Notes under the pieces: model-generated
Databases searched by the model: none
What the model was told of the DNA's origin: nothing
What the model saw: only the letters and a program-made list of their open reading frames with translations
Source of the DNA: Leptotrichia wadei
GTDB taxonomy: Bacteria > Fusobacteriota > Fusobacteriia > Fusobacteriales > Leptotrichiaceae
Assembly (NCBI RefSeq): GCF_007990545.2
Contig: NZ_AP019829.2
Location: forward strand, 1,612,001 to 1,676,000
Length of the DNA stretch: 64,000 nucleotides
Direction: 5' to 3'
Shown here: piece after piece, positions 17,923 through 25,960 of the stretch
How positions within the stretch are numbered: position 1 is the first letter of the stretch
Layout: each line of letters begins with the position of its first letter
Program-made: the position numbers and the translations under genes

Positions 17923-18441
17923 TTATTCATTTATAAATCTCGTTTTTTTATATTCTAAATTATTCAAAATAATTTCAATTCTTCTATTATTATATCTCCC
18001 TTCTACAGTTTCATTTGTATCCATAGGCATCTCTCCACCTTTTCCTATAATTTTCTCAATAGAAAATCTTTTATCAAGCCCATATTCTCGTAATAATTTA
18101 GCCACATTTCTCGCCCTTATCAACGACAATTTCAAATTATGCTTTTTTGAACCATATGAATCTGTATGTCCTATAATTTCAAGTGAACCTTTTTCCATAT
18201 AAGTATTAAGCATATTTGCAATATACTTCAAATTATAACTTTCAGCTTCATTCATTTTTTCTCCATCCACCTTAAATCCAAGAATTACACATTTTCCCTC
18301 TGTTATATCACAAGGTGGAAAGCCACAAATTATCTGAGTTGTCATTGGTGGTTCAATTTTCTCTTTTTCTTCCAAAATTTCTCCTGTAAATGTATTTACA
18401 CTTACTATTCCCATCAAAAATATAATTAATTTTTTCATCAT
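17923..18441 (-). CDS. OmpA-like peptidoglycan-binding protein
   Basis: A 172-residue exported protein whose C-terminal domain (about 50-165) is of the OmpA/Pal type that grips peptidoglycan. Visible signatures are LEIIGHTDSYGSKKHNLKLS, the helix LIRARNVAKLLREYG, and the closing YNNRRIEIIL with the arginine that contacts diaminopimelate-type stems. The N-terminus MMKKLIIFLMGIVSVNTF is a signal peptide without a clear lipobox. A short middle part has three cysteines (ICGFPPC, GKC) that may form a disulfide. It lacks an N-terminal barrel, so it probably is a periplasmic anchor protein. The next gene upstream is separated by an element relic. Confidence 0.85.
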   Translation of the reverse strand: MMKKLIIFLMGIVSVNTFTGEILEEKEKIEPPMTTQIICGFPPCDITEGKCVILGFKVDGEKMNEAESYNLKYIANMLNTYMEKGSLEIIGHTDSYGSKKHNLKLSLIRARNVAKLLREYGLDKRFSIEKIIGKGGEMPMDTNETVEGRYNNRRIEIILNNLEYKKTRFINE

Positions 18442-18637
18442 CTTATTTCCATCCTCTTCTCAATTTAAATAAAATTTCAATTTTATTTACTTTCTGAATT
18501 TTTAAATTCTATGTCAATAAAAATAAAACTATTTTCTTCGATTATTATCACTCCTTAATATTTTTTTAACTAAAATTATGCCCTATCTTTTTTAAAAAAA
18601 AAAGAAAAATCTGATGAAATCAAATCTTTCCTTTTAT

Positions 18638-18805
18638 ATGAACCGCTCCCGATTTTAGAAGCATAAGCTTCTTTGGAAATATATCCTTTTGTTAGCTGTA
18701 TATATTTACCGAGCTCAACGGATAGTCCCTACTCTAGTGTATTATAGCTATTTTTCGCAATTCATCTTCAAATTATAGAACAAGGAGATTTCTTGCTATC
18801 TTTTT
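18638..18805 (-). mobile_element. 168-bp tnpB-less relic of the IS605-type element
   Basis: The minus strand reads left end (TTTTAAC flank, AAAAAGATAGCAAGAA, ...GATGAATTGC), then jumps directly to the omega-RNA block (AGGGACTATCCG, GGTAAATATATACAG, CCAAAGAAGC) and the right end with a degenerate hairpin and TTCAT. The tnpB gene is deleted. Both ends diverge from the intact copies more than those do from each other, so it is old. It begins 4 nt past the stop of the gene at 18815. Confidence 0.7.
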
Positions 18806-18814
18806 GTTAAAATA

Positions 18815-19822
18815 TTATTTCTTAGTTTTTTTAACCAATAATTTATTATGTTCCTTTATCACTTCATTGAAATTTGCAAGTAAATTTTCTGGCGTTCCTT
18901 CCTCAGTCTGGGCAAAGAAACTGTCGCTTACTGATGAATGTGAGGCTTTTTCCTTTTTCTCTATTCTTTGAATAAATACATTTACAGACTGATTAAATTT
19001 GTTGGCTTTTTGGACAAATTCACTGTGATCTCCAGGTGTATATCCTTCCTTTTCAAGCTGTTTTGTATTTTTTAAGGATTTTTCAAATTTTATAAGAGCC
19101 TTATCCATTTTTTCTTCCATTTTCTTAAATTGTTTAGCATTTCCCTTTAAAATAAAGTCACTTGCATCTAATTCTTGTTTATGTATTTCTTTTATAATCT
19201 TTTCACCTTCAATAATAAACATGAATTGATTATATGTAATGAATTGTCTTCGTTTATCATAATCCTTTATCATTAATTTTTTTATCTCATCAGATTTTTT
19301 TTCAAATACATTCTTATAATTTTTAGTAACTTGATTATACTTATCCAAAGTTGCAAGTAATTGTGTATGCAAAACCTGTGCCTTTTCATAATTATCCTTC
19401 AAATATTCTTTGTTTTTATAATATGTTCTCATTTCATCTGTAATTGGCATCATTTTTTCAAGTATTGGAATCATTGCAATTGCCTTTTTATCCAGTTCAT
19501 CTTTTTCCTTACTAGTTTCCAATTCCTTCAATTTATCAATAAAATTCTTATCAATCGCAATATCTGCTGTAATATCTTCATTTTGAATAGTTCTAAATTT
19601 TTTATCTGTTCCAGCATCTTCAAAATAATACAAAAGTCCCTTATCAATATTGAGTATTCTGTTATAAAAACGTATATGCTTACTGTATTTATCCTTATTT
19701 CTACTCAATATTTCCTGTTCCTTGGAAACTCCGCTCAATGACTTTTTTTCCACTTTTCCCGATACCATTGATAAAAACACTATTACCAATAATCCTATCA
19801 TTATTATTCCAATTTTCTTCAT
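18815..19822 (-). CDS. DUF3829/YiiG-like exported protein
   Basis: A 335-residue protein with an N-terminal signal or anchor (MKKIGIIMIGLLVIVFLSMVSG) and an almost entirely helical, Lys/Glu-rich body. Segments such as YSKHIRFYNRILNIDKGLLYYFED, YNQVTKNYKNVF and FNQSVNVFIQRIEKKE match the general look of the YiiG/DUF3829 family of helical-bundle envelope proteins of unknown function. No cysteine follows the hydrophobic segment, so it is not an obvious lipoprotein. It has a consensus promoter about 170 nt upstream. The element relic sits just behind its stop codon. Family call is by pattern, not certain. Confidence 0.6.
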   Translation of the reverse strand: MKKIGIIMIGLLVIVFLSMVSGKVEKKSLSGVSKEQEILSRNKDKYSKHIRFYNRILNIDKGLLYYFEDAGTDKKFRTIQNEDITADIAIDKNFIDKLKELETSKEKDELDKKAIAMIPILEKMMPITDEMRTYYKNKEYLKDNYEKAQVLHTQLLATLDKYNQVTKNYKNVFEKKSDEIKKLMIKDYDKRRQFITYNQFMFIIEGEKIIKEIHKQELDASDFILKGNAKQFKKMEEKMDKALIKFEKSLKNTKQLEKEGYTPGDHSEFVQKANKFNQSVNVFIQRIEKKEKASHSSVSDSFFAQTEEGTPENLLANFNEVIKEHNKLLVKKTKK

Positions 19823-19990
19823 ATAATTGTTCTCACTCCTCCTTCTGATTTATAACAAATTTATCTTAAAACTCAATCTAAAAAGTTGTAATCATTCCAC
19901 CAATTTCTAGCATTTAATATAATTTCCAGGCAATTTTTCATCTAAATTTCTTTGAGTTTTATTTTAAATCCATTTTACTTCCTTAGTACA

Positions 19991-20019
19991 ATTATAATAA
20001 TTTTTATACATAATGTCAA
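19991..20019 (-). promoter_or_regulatory. Consensus promoter for the DUF3829-like gene
   Basis: On the minus strand TTGACA, 17-bp spacer, TATAAT, all consensus. It predicts a leader of about 160 nt. It is back-to-back with the promoter of the redoxin gene. Confidence 0.75.
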
Positions 20020-20035
20020 ATAAAAAAATATATTT

Positions 20036-20064
20036 TTGAAAAATTTTAAAATATATGCTATACT
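20036..20064 (+). promoter_or_regulatory. Promoter for the TlpA-like gene
   Basis: TTGAAA (20036-20041), 17-bp spacer, TATACT (20059-20064) with TGC in front (extended -10). The gene starts at 20160. Confidence 0.7.
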
Positions 20065-20159
20065 AAACTTATCAATCAAAAATGTTAAATATCTATTTAA
20101 ATCATTTAAATAAAATCTACAATTTAACATCAAATTAAAAAAAAGGAGAATGATTCAAA

Positions 20160-20660
20160 ATGAAAAAAATACTACTTATTATCTCAATGTTTATGGTATT
20201 TATGATTGGTTACGGAAAAGAAAAGGCACTTGATGTAAATATGGAGGCTGGAGCTAAAATTCCTAGTTTTCAATTAAGGGACTTCAGCGGAAAATACACA
20301 AATAGCAGAAAAATATTTAATAATGGAAAGCCTACATTATTAGTTCTAGCAGCAGAATGGTGTCCATATTGCCGTTCAGAATTGCCTGATGTTCAAAAAT
20401 TTTATGAAGAAAATAAGGATAACGTAAACGTAGTAGTTGTATTTACAAGAAGAAAAACAAATTTATCAGAAACTAAAAAATATGCAGAAGAAAGCAAATT
20501 TACTTTCCCAGTTTACTACGATGCTGATGATTCAATAATGAAGGGATTCAAAGCAAACAGTATTCCATACAACATAAAAATTGAAAATTCAAAAATTCAA
20601 GAAATTTTAGGTGGAACTATGCAATATGATGCTATAAAATCAGCATTTGGCATTGAATAA
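20160..20660 (+). CDS. TlpA-like periplasmic thiol-disulfide oxidoreductase
   Basis: A 166-residue thioredoxin-fold protein with signal sequence MKKILLIISMFMVFMIGYG. The redox centre is AAEWCPYCRSELP (Cys68, Cys71), and the cis-proline is in NSIPYNI. FQLRDFSGKYTNSRKIF is the usual AhpC/TSA-TlpA lead-in. It should reduce or isomerise disulfides outside the cytoplasm. The substrate is not evident; no cytochrome-maturation or Dsb partner gene is adjacent. ATG has AAAGGAG upstream. It is a single-gene plus-strand unit with its own promoter and terminator. Confidence 0.88.
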   Translation: MKKILLIISMFMVFMIGYGKEKALDVNMEAGAKIPSFQLRDFSGKYTNSRKIFNNGKPTLLVLAAEWCPYCRSELPDVQKFYEENKDNVNVVVVFTRRKTNLSETKKYAEESKFTFPVYYDADDSIMKGFKANSIPYNIKIENSKIQEILGGTMQYDAIKSAFGIE

Positions 20661-20695
20661 ATTTATTAATTAAGTTTCAGTTTTTAAAATTTATC

Positions 20696-20730
20696 AGGAT
20701 TTAAAGTTTTGTGCTTTAAGTCCTTTTTTT
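20696..20730 (+). terminator. Terminator of the TlpA-like gene
   Basis: AGGATTTAAAG-TTTTGTG-CTTTAAGTCCT (11 bp, one GU pair) followed by seven T residues. Confidence 0.85.
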
Positions 20731-20767
20731 ATGCTATTTTCCATTAAAATAACAGATTTATTATAAC

Positions 20768-20850
20768 ACAAGGGGCAAGACCCCTTGTTTAAAAAATAGA
20801 CTATAATTTCTCCTTTTCAAAAGGGATTTAGTACTAAATAAATTTAGTAC
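20768..20850. repeat. Cluster of three inverted repeats between convergent genes
   Basis: ACAAGGGG-CAAGA-CCCCTTGT (20768-20788), CTCCTTTT-C-AAAAGGGA (about 20811-20827) and the palindrome GTACTAAATA/AATTTAGTAC (20831-20850). The first may end the minus-strand SPFH operon, though its T tract is poor. The group may be a remnant of a small repeat element. Confidence 0.4.
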
Positions 20851-20862
20851 TGATTCACAAAA

Positions 20863-21849
20863 TTAATATAATTTTGTTCCACATTCTGGACAAAACTTGC
20901 TTCCATTTGTCTTTGTTCCACATTCTGGACAGAATTTTGGAGCAGCGGTATTTCCTGCCGGATGATTATTTTCTGATGGCTGCTGATTATTATTGAGGGC
21001 TTGGTTCTGCTGATTCATTTGATTTGCCATTTGCTGTCCCATCATCATTCCCATTTGCATACCTGCAACGTTTCCAGCCATATTTCCTGCACCTGTTCCA
21101 TTTTCCATAGAGTCAGCCATTGCCATTTGAGTATACTTGTTTACATCTCCAACCATACTTTGTCCTGCTGCCTTTTCCTGCATACGTTTTATTTCTTCTG
21201 GATAATTGAAGCTGGAAATAGTGAAGCTTGGAATACAAAGCCCGATTTTTCTCATCTCAAAATCCATATCTTCTTTAATCCCATTTCCAATTTCATAAGA
21301 ATTTGCCTGAAGATTGAACATATCCTTTCCTTCTCTAACTATCCATTTCATAAGCAGCTGATCCAGCATTGAGATTACTCTTTCTTTTACATCATCAATG
21401 TTATACTGCTGTTTAATTCCAGCAATTTTATCAATAAATACATTATAGTTATCAACTTTACAAGCCATTACACCAAATGCTCTTATTGGCATTCCTCCTG
21501 GAAGTCCTGGTGCTGGAATATTAATAGCATTTTTAGTTCCCCATTTTACAGTAACTTCCTTTGTATTGATAAAAAGCACTTCGGCTCTCATTCCTGAATT
21601 AAATCCAAACTTAAATCCTTTTAATGTCGACAAAAAAGGAACTATTTGTGAAGCGACATCATAACTGCCTTCATCTTCAAAAACACCTTCTATTTTTCCA
21701 TTAAAAAGAAAAATTGCATCTTGTCCAGGTCTTATAATCAATTTTGATCCTTTTTTTATTTCTTTATTTGACCATTTCCAAAAAAGAGTTTCATCATTAT
21801 ACTGCTCCCATTCTATAATGTTAGCAAGCTGATTTCCAAATAATCCCAT
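20863..21849 (-). CDS. SPFH-domain protein with C-terminal zinc ribbons (YdjI-like)
   Basis: A 328-residue protein of the 'virion core/SPFH' group. An SPFH domain covers about residues 20-215 (SKLIIRPGQDAIFLFNGKIE, LFINTKEVTVKWGT, IKEDMDFEMRKIGL). A Met/Gln/Asn-rich, low-complexity linker follows (GMQMGMMMGQQMANQMNQQN). Two zinc-ribbon knuckles end the protein (CPEC near 307-310 and 320-323). Relatives in Bacillus (YdjI) sit with a PspA protein and a zinc-ribbon membrane protein, as here, and are linked to membrane stress. It is 22 nt behind pspA, clearly the last gene of the cluster. Confidence 0.85.
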   Translation of the reverse strand: MGLFGNQLANIIEWEQYNDETLFWKWSNKEIKKGSKLIIRPGQDAIFLFNGKIEGVFEDEGSYDVASQIVPFLSTLKGFKFGFNSGMRAEVLFINTKEVTVKWGTKNAINIPAPGLPGGMPIRAFGVMACKVDNYNVFIDKIAGIKQQYNIDDVKERVISMLDQLLMKWIVREGKDMFNLQANSYEIGNGIKEDMDFEMRKIGLCIPSFTISSFNYPEEIKRMQEKAAGQSMVGDVNKYTQMAMADSMENGTGAGNMAGNVAGMQMGMMMGQQMANQMNQQNQALNNNQQPSENNHPAGNTAAPKFCPECGTKTNGSKFCPECGTKLY

Positions 21850-21871
21850 TATAAATTTCTCCCTTCAATTT

Positions 21872-22561
21872 TTATATTCCCATTTCCTTTTTTAATCTTT
21901 CAAGCTCATCATCAACCGCAGATGAATTTTCCTTAGACTCCGCATCATCATATTTTTTCATAAGGTCATCTACTCCATCTCTTTTGGGAGAATCAAGTTC
22001 TATACTTGCATTTGCTTCATCTAACATTCTGTTAGCTTTTTCTTCAACAGAATTAAATGCATCCATTTTTCCGCTTATGCCAGTAGAAGATGATAATTTA
22101 CTAATTTTTTGAGCAGATTTTGCCATTTTGATTTTTGCCTTTATTTCATTTCTTCTGGCATTAAGTTTTTGTATATCCGATGTAAGTTTATCATGCATTT
22201 CTCTCATTTTTAAAGAGTTTTCAACCGCAACCATTTTTTCCTTTTCAAGCGATTCTAATTTTATTTTAATAGATTCCTTTTTTTCCAAAAACATTCTAGC
22301 ATCAGCTTCATTTCCAGCTTGAAGGGCTTTTTTCGCATAACTTTCCATTTTTTTTATTTCATCTTCACATTCCAAAACTTTTCTTTTTGCTGCACTTTCC
22401 TGTGCCATTACAGCAACTGTTTCAGCCTTTACACTCCCAAGATCCTTTTCCATATCCCTTAAATACTGATCTATCATTTTTTCAGGATCTTCCATTTTAT
22501 CCAGCACCGCATTAATATTCGATGCCATTATTGTTTTAAATCTTTCTAAAATACCAGCCAT
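21872..22561 (-). CDS. pspA: PspA/IM30-family membrane-stress protein
   Basis: A 229-residue, nearly all-helical, coiled-coil protein that polymerises on damaged inner membrane. The N-terminus MAGILERFKTIMASNINAVL is the amphipathic membrane-sensing helix of PspA/Vipp1. DPEKMIDQYLRDMEKDLGSVK and the long Lys/Glu helices that follow are typical. The start is ATG at 22561, with GGAGG 8 nt upstream; a TTG five codons earlier overlaps that site and is unlikely. It lies 24 nt behind the zinc-ribbon gene and 22 nt ahead of the SPFH gene, giving a YdjF-YdjG-YdjI-like unit. Confidence 0.92.
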   Translation of the reverse strand: MAGILERFKTIMASNINAVLDKMEDPEKMIDQYLRDMEKDLGSVKAETVAVMAQESAAKRKVLECEDEIKKMESYAKKALQAGNEADARMFLEKKESIKIKLESLEKEKMVAVENSLKMREMHDKLTSDIQKLNARRNEIKAKIKMAKSAQKISKLSSSTGISGKMDAFNSVEEKANRMLDEANASIELDSPKRDGVDDLMKKYDDAESKENSSAVDDELERLKKEMGI

Positions 22562-22585
22562 TTTTAATTCCTCCAATATATTTTT

Positions 22586-23638
22586 TTATTTATTCATATA
22601 GTAAAATAACAATCCCAATGCTATTACAGCCAATATAACTACAATGGCTATTTTTACAGCCGATTTTGGATATTCCCCAACTATTTTCCCATTTTCCCCA
22701 TTTATAACAATTTGATAAGATTTTCCATTAAATGAATAAGACATTGAATATACAGGTAACAATAAAAGCCTGTAATATTCATCGTTCCAATAAACAGAAT
22801 ATCTTATATCTCGTACTCTATCGTATCTTCTTAGCACATCTGAAGAAATTGTATTGTAAATTTCATCTTCCATTTTTACTTTAGCCTCTTCATAGCCTTG
22901 CCTCATGGAAATTTTAAAAATTTCAGAATTGTACCCTGACAAATATCTTGAATCAAAATTTATCGTATTTTCCACATTAAATCCTCCAAGACTTTTTAAA
23001 AGCCTGTCATTTAACGTTCTGGAAGCTCTCATTATGACATTTCTGAATTTATTTTCAACTTCTCCACTTACATAATACCAGTCTGTAACTATCCTTGTCT
23101 TCGTCTTTCCATCCTCTTCGTAAGTTTCTGTCCTGTCAATCCCTCCCTGAGCAGTATATTCACTATCTGCACTATTGTCAAAAGACCAGTATGGAAGATA
23201 TATTCCAGTTACTTTTCCGCTTTGATACAAATTTTTTAAAACATTTGGAGCAAACCATCTTCTTTTTATCCAATTTGAAAAAAGATTTCCAATTTCTCTT
23301 TTATCCACAATAAAAGGTCTTATTCCATCAGGTTCTAATACAGATACCGCCTTTTCGCTCAACACGATATTTGTATCGCAATAAGGGCATTTTTTTGAAG
23401 TTTCAAGTGGTCCCATCTCGACCATAGCTCCACAGGAACTGCATTGAACAATAGTTTTTTCTTCAGATATTTTACTTTTTATCCTTTTTTCATAATCATC
23501 TATATCATGTCTTTTATGTGTAAAAACTTTTGGCAATTCTTCTTCTGTTTCACAATTCTCACATTTCAGATTCCCAGATTTTGGATCAAACCGCATCATT
23601 CCACCACAATTTTTACATCTAAAATCATCACTTTTCAT
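22586..23638 (-). CDS. Zinc-ribbon membrane protein (YdjG-like)
   Basis: A 350-residue protein that begins with two zinc ribbons: RCKNCGGMMRF...CENCE and CSSCGAMVEMG...CPYCD (about residues 6-85). A beta-rich central region follows (VTGIYLPYWSFDN...; DWYYVSGEVENKF). A single membrane helix lies near the end (IAIVVILAVIALGLLFYYM). Bacillus YdjG has the same architecture. The frame extends 46 codons further upstream into queA. I reject that because ATG at 23638 has GGGAG at good spacing and the first ribbon begins right after it. Probably a partner that places the PspA/SPFH system at the membrane; mechanism unknown. Confidence 0.85.
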   Translation of the reverse strand: MKSDDFRCKNCGGMMRFDPKSGNLKCENCETEEELPKVFTHKRHDIDDYEKRIKSKISEEKTIVQCSSCGAMVEMGPLETSKKCPYCDTNIVLSEKAVSVLEPDGIRPFIVDKREIGNLFSNWIKRRWFAPNVLKNLYQSGKVTGIYLPYWSFDNSADSEYTAQGGIDRTETYEEDGKTKTRIVTDWYYVSGEVENKFRNVIMRASRTLNDRLLKSLGGFNVENTINFDSRYLSGYNSEIFKISMRQGYEEAKVKMEDEIYNTISSDVLRRYDRVRDIRYSVYWNDEYYRLLLLPVYSMSYSFNGKSYQIVINGENGKIVGEYPKSAVKIAIVVILAVIALGLLFYYMNK

Positions 23639-23681
23639 TAAAATTACTCCCGAACTTTTATTAAATAAAATAATATCAAAT

Positions 23682-24704
23682 TTAATAAATAAACATAGAA
23701 TCTCCAAAGCTATAAAATCTATATTTCTCTTCAATAGCCTTTTTATAAGCCTCAAAAATAAATTCTTTTCCACCAAATGCTGAAATTAGCATAATTAACG
23801 TAGATTTCGGCAAATGAAAATTTGTAATTATCGCATCAGCAATTTTAAATTTATAATTTCCATAAATAAAAATACTTGTATTTCCTTCATCTGCCATAAG
23901 TTTCCCGCTTTCATCAACAGCTGACTCTAATGTTCTTACCGATGTTGTCCCTACTGCAATTACACGGTTACCCTTTTCCTTAGCCTCATTGACAATTTTA
24001 GCCGTTTCTTCAGGTACCCGGTATTTTTCACTGTGCATTTTATGATCCAGTATATTTTCTACCTGTACAGGTCTAAACGTTCCAAGTCCCACATCCAAAA
24101 ATACTTCTGCAATGATAACTCCCTTTTCACGAATTTTTTCTAAAAGTTCATTTGTAAAATGAAGTCCCGCAGTTGGAGCAGCGACAGACTCCCCTTCCTT
24201 TGCATATACAGTCTGATATCGGTTCTTATCCTCCAATTTCTCCATAATATATGGCGGAAGCGGCATTTCCCCCAACTTATCCAATATTTCCTCAAATCTT
24301 CCTTCAAAATTAAACTTTACAACTCTATTCCCATCTTTCTTAATTTCCAAAAGTTCCGCCTCCAGAACTCCTTCTAAAAATATGATTTTCTGCCCAATTT
24401 TCAACTTTTTAGCAGGTTTTAACAAAACTTCCCACGTATACAAATCATATCTTTTTAAAAGAAAACATTCAAGCACAACCCCATTTTCCTTATGCCCAAA
24501 CAATCTTGCTGGAATAACTTTTGTACGGTTAATTACAAGAACATCATCTTTTTTTAAATAATCTATTATATTATAAAATTTTTTATGTTCCAATGTTTTT
24601 TCTGTTTTATTTGATACTAACAATCTTGAATGATCTCTTGGATTAACTGCATGCTGTGCTATCAGCTCTTCTGGCAATTCAAAATCAAAATCTGAAATTT
24701 TCAT
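23682..24704 (-). CDS. queA: S-adenosylmethionine:tRNA ribosyltransferase-isomerase
   Basis: QueA transfers and rearranges the ribosyl part of SAM onto preQ1 in the wobble base of GUN tRNAs, making epoxyqueuosine. The 340-residue length is standard. Signatures include [20 protein letters not shown] at the start, [42 protein letters not shown] and [19 protein letters not shown]. No other queuosine gene and no preQ1 riboswitch is seen nearby. It precedes the zinc-ribbon/PspA/SPFH cluster by 43 nt, so that cluster may be read from the queA promoter. Confidence 0.97.
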   Translation of the reverse strand: MKISDFDFELPEELIAQHAVNPRDHSRLLVSNKTEKTLEHKKFYNIIDYLKKDDVLVINRTKVIPARLFGHKENGVVLECFLLKRYDLYTWEVLLKPAKKLKIGQKIIFLEGVLEAELLEIKKDGNRVVKFNFEGRFEEILDKLGEMPLPPYIMEKLEDKNRYQTVYAKEGESVAAPTAGLHFTNELLEKIREKGVIIAEVFLDVGLGTFRPVQVENILDHKMHSEKYRVPEETAKIVNEAKEKGNRVIAVGTTSVRTLESAVDESGKLMADEGNTSIFIYGNYKFKIADAIITNFHLPKSTLIMLISAFGGKEFIFEAYKKAIEEKYRFYSFGDSMFIY

Positions 24705-24752
24705 TTAACTTATTTTTCTCACTTTCTTTTATTTTTCTTATTTTAAAGGAAA

Positions 24753-24774
24753 CAGGGAATTTAATAATTCCCTG
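24753..24774 (-). terminator. Terminator-like hairpin between the lysozyme-like gene and queA
   Basis: CAGGGAATT-ATTA-AATTCCCTG, a perfect 9-bp stem. On the minus strand it is followed by TTTCCTTT, a weak T tract, so read-through into queA is possible. Confidence 0.55.
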
Positions 24775-24813
24775 CCAATTTCCACAATTTTTATTTGTTT
24801 TTAAATATATCTA

Positions 24814-25887
24814 TTAATATGCACTTCCAATTTCAAATGTTTTATAAGTGTCTACTCTGTTATACCATCCTTGTAACCATCTGCTTTCATTTCTTGGAGC
24901 ATTTTTTACACGTCTTGCCAATATGTCTTTAGCAGAATTACTAAATTCTACCAATGCACTTTGTCCAGTTGCTGTTCCTTTCATATTTTCAAGTACTTGT
25001 CTTAATCCCCAAGCAACATTGTTATATGATGAAACACCTTTCAATCCTTCACCTTTAAAGTTTACATAATCAATTAACGCATATAGCCCATTGGGAGTGT
25101 TTACCATTCTTTCAAATTGATTTTTTAAATTTTCCTTATTTGAAGAAGCCTGTATCATTTTATCAAGCGAATTTTTTAATCTGTCATAAATAAACATTAC
25201 CTGAATATCTCTTGTATTGTCAAAAAATGCGATTAATTCTTGAATATCTTTATCCCCATTAGCCTTTTTAGCCATCAACTCTGATTTGCTGTTCCAAGGA
25301 GAATGTTTAAATTCTGCAAGTAATTTTGGCAATGTAATACCTTTTTCCTTATAATAGGCAATCATATCAGGCAAACTGTCTCCAAATCCACTTCTTCCAC
25401 CGCTAGCCTTAAACCACGTGAAATGTCCAATTCCAAGTGACGGAAAATTTTCTCCATCATTCCAGTCAACTAGATTATTTCTAACCCCGCCAGTTTCATT
25501 CTGGAAAATTTTCTCAGCTACAGCAAGTAATTGCTCTCTTGATAATTTCATATCAGGTGTCCCTTGCTGAGTTTTTCTGTTCGCTGTGTAAGTATTTGCA
25601 TTTGGACGCTCATAACTTCCACTATCACGCATATTTTTTAAACTTGTATTTACATTTAAATCTATGCTTTTATTATTATATTGATTTTTAATTAATTTTT
25701 CCAATTGAGAATTATTAGTTTTAGTTGAAGCTACCGATGCAGGTTCTTTTTTAGGCGTACTTACGCTTTCAATGTTCCCTTTTAACGACACCTCCTTAAT
25801 ATTTTCATTTCCAAATGATATTATTGAGTACACTAAACCCAATAATGATACTCCTGTTCTTTTAAAAAATCTCCTATCACTAATCAT
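24814..25887 (-). CDS. Exported protein with lysozyme-like motif
   Basis: A 357-residue protein. An N-terminal export signal (about 1-25, basic then hydrophobic) and a Ser/Asn/Lys-rich linker (30-115) precede a conserved domain. That domain opens LLAVAEKIFQNETGGVRN and continues NDGENFPSLGIGHFTWF. The order Glu...Asp...GIGH recalls the T4-type muramidase active site, so I suggest a cell-wall hydrolase acting on peptidoglycan. The rest (DNTRDIQVMFIYDRL, NTPNGLYALIDYVNFKGEG) I do not recognise. It ends RNESRWLQGWYNRVDTYKTF. GGAGATG precedes the ATG. It lies about 75 nt behind prmC and may be in that transcript. Function is inferred from one motif only. Confidence 0.6.
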   Translation of the reverse strand: MISDRRFFKRTGVSLLGLVYSIISFGNENIKEVSLKGNIESVSTPKKEPASVASTKTNNSQLEKLIKNQYNNKSIDLNVNTSLKNMRDSGSYERPNANTYTANRKTQQGTPDMKLSREQLLAVAEKIFQNETGGVRNNLVDWNDGENFPSLGIGHFTWFKASGGRSGFGDSLPDMIAYYKEKGITLPKLLAEFKHSPWNSKSELMAKKANGDKDIQELIAFFDNTRDIQVMFIYDRLKNSLDKMIQASSNKENLKNQFERMVNTPNGLYALIDYVNFKGEGLKGVSSYNNVAWGLRQVLENMKGTATGQSALVEFSNSAKDILARRVKNAPRNESRWLQGWYNRVDTYKTFEIGSAY

Positions 25888-25960
25888 TAACTCATCTCCA
25901 TTCTTTTTTAATTAAATAATTTTTATATTTTTAAAATATCAAAAACTATTTAATGTTTAA

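Noticed and set aside
23639-23776. 46-residue N-terminal extension of the zinc-ribbon membrane protein
   Set aside because: Runs into queA; the internal ATG has a good ribosome site and the zinc ribbon begins just after it.
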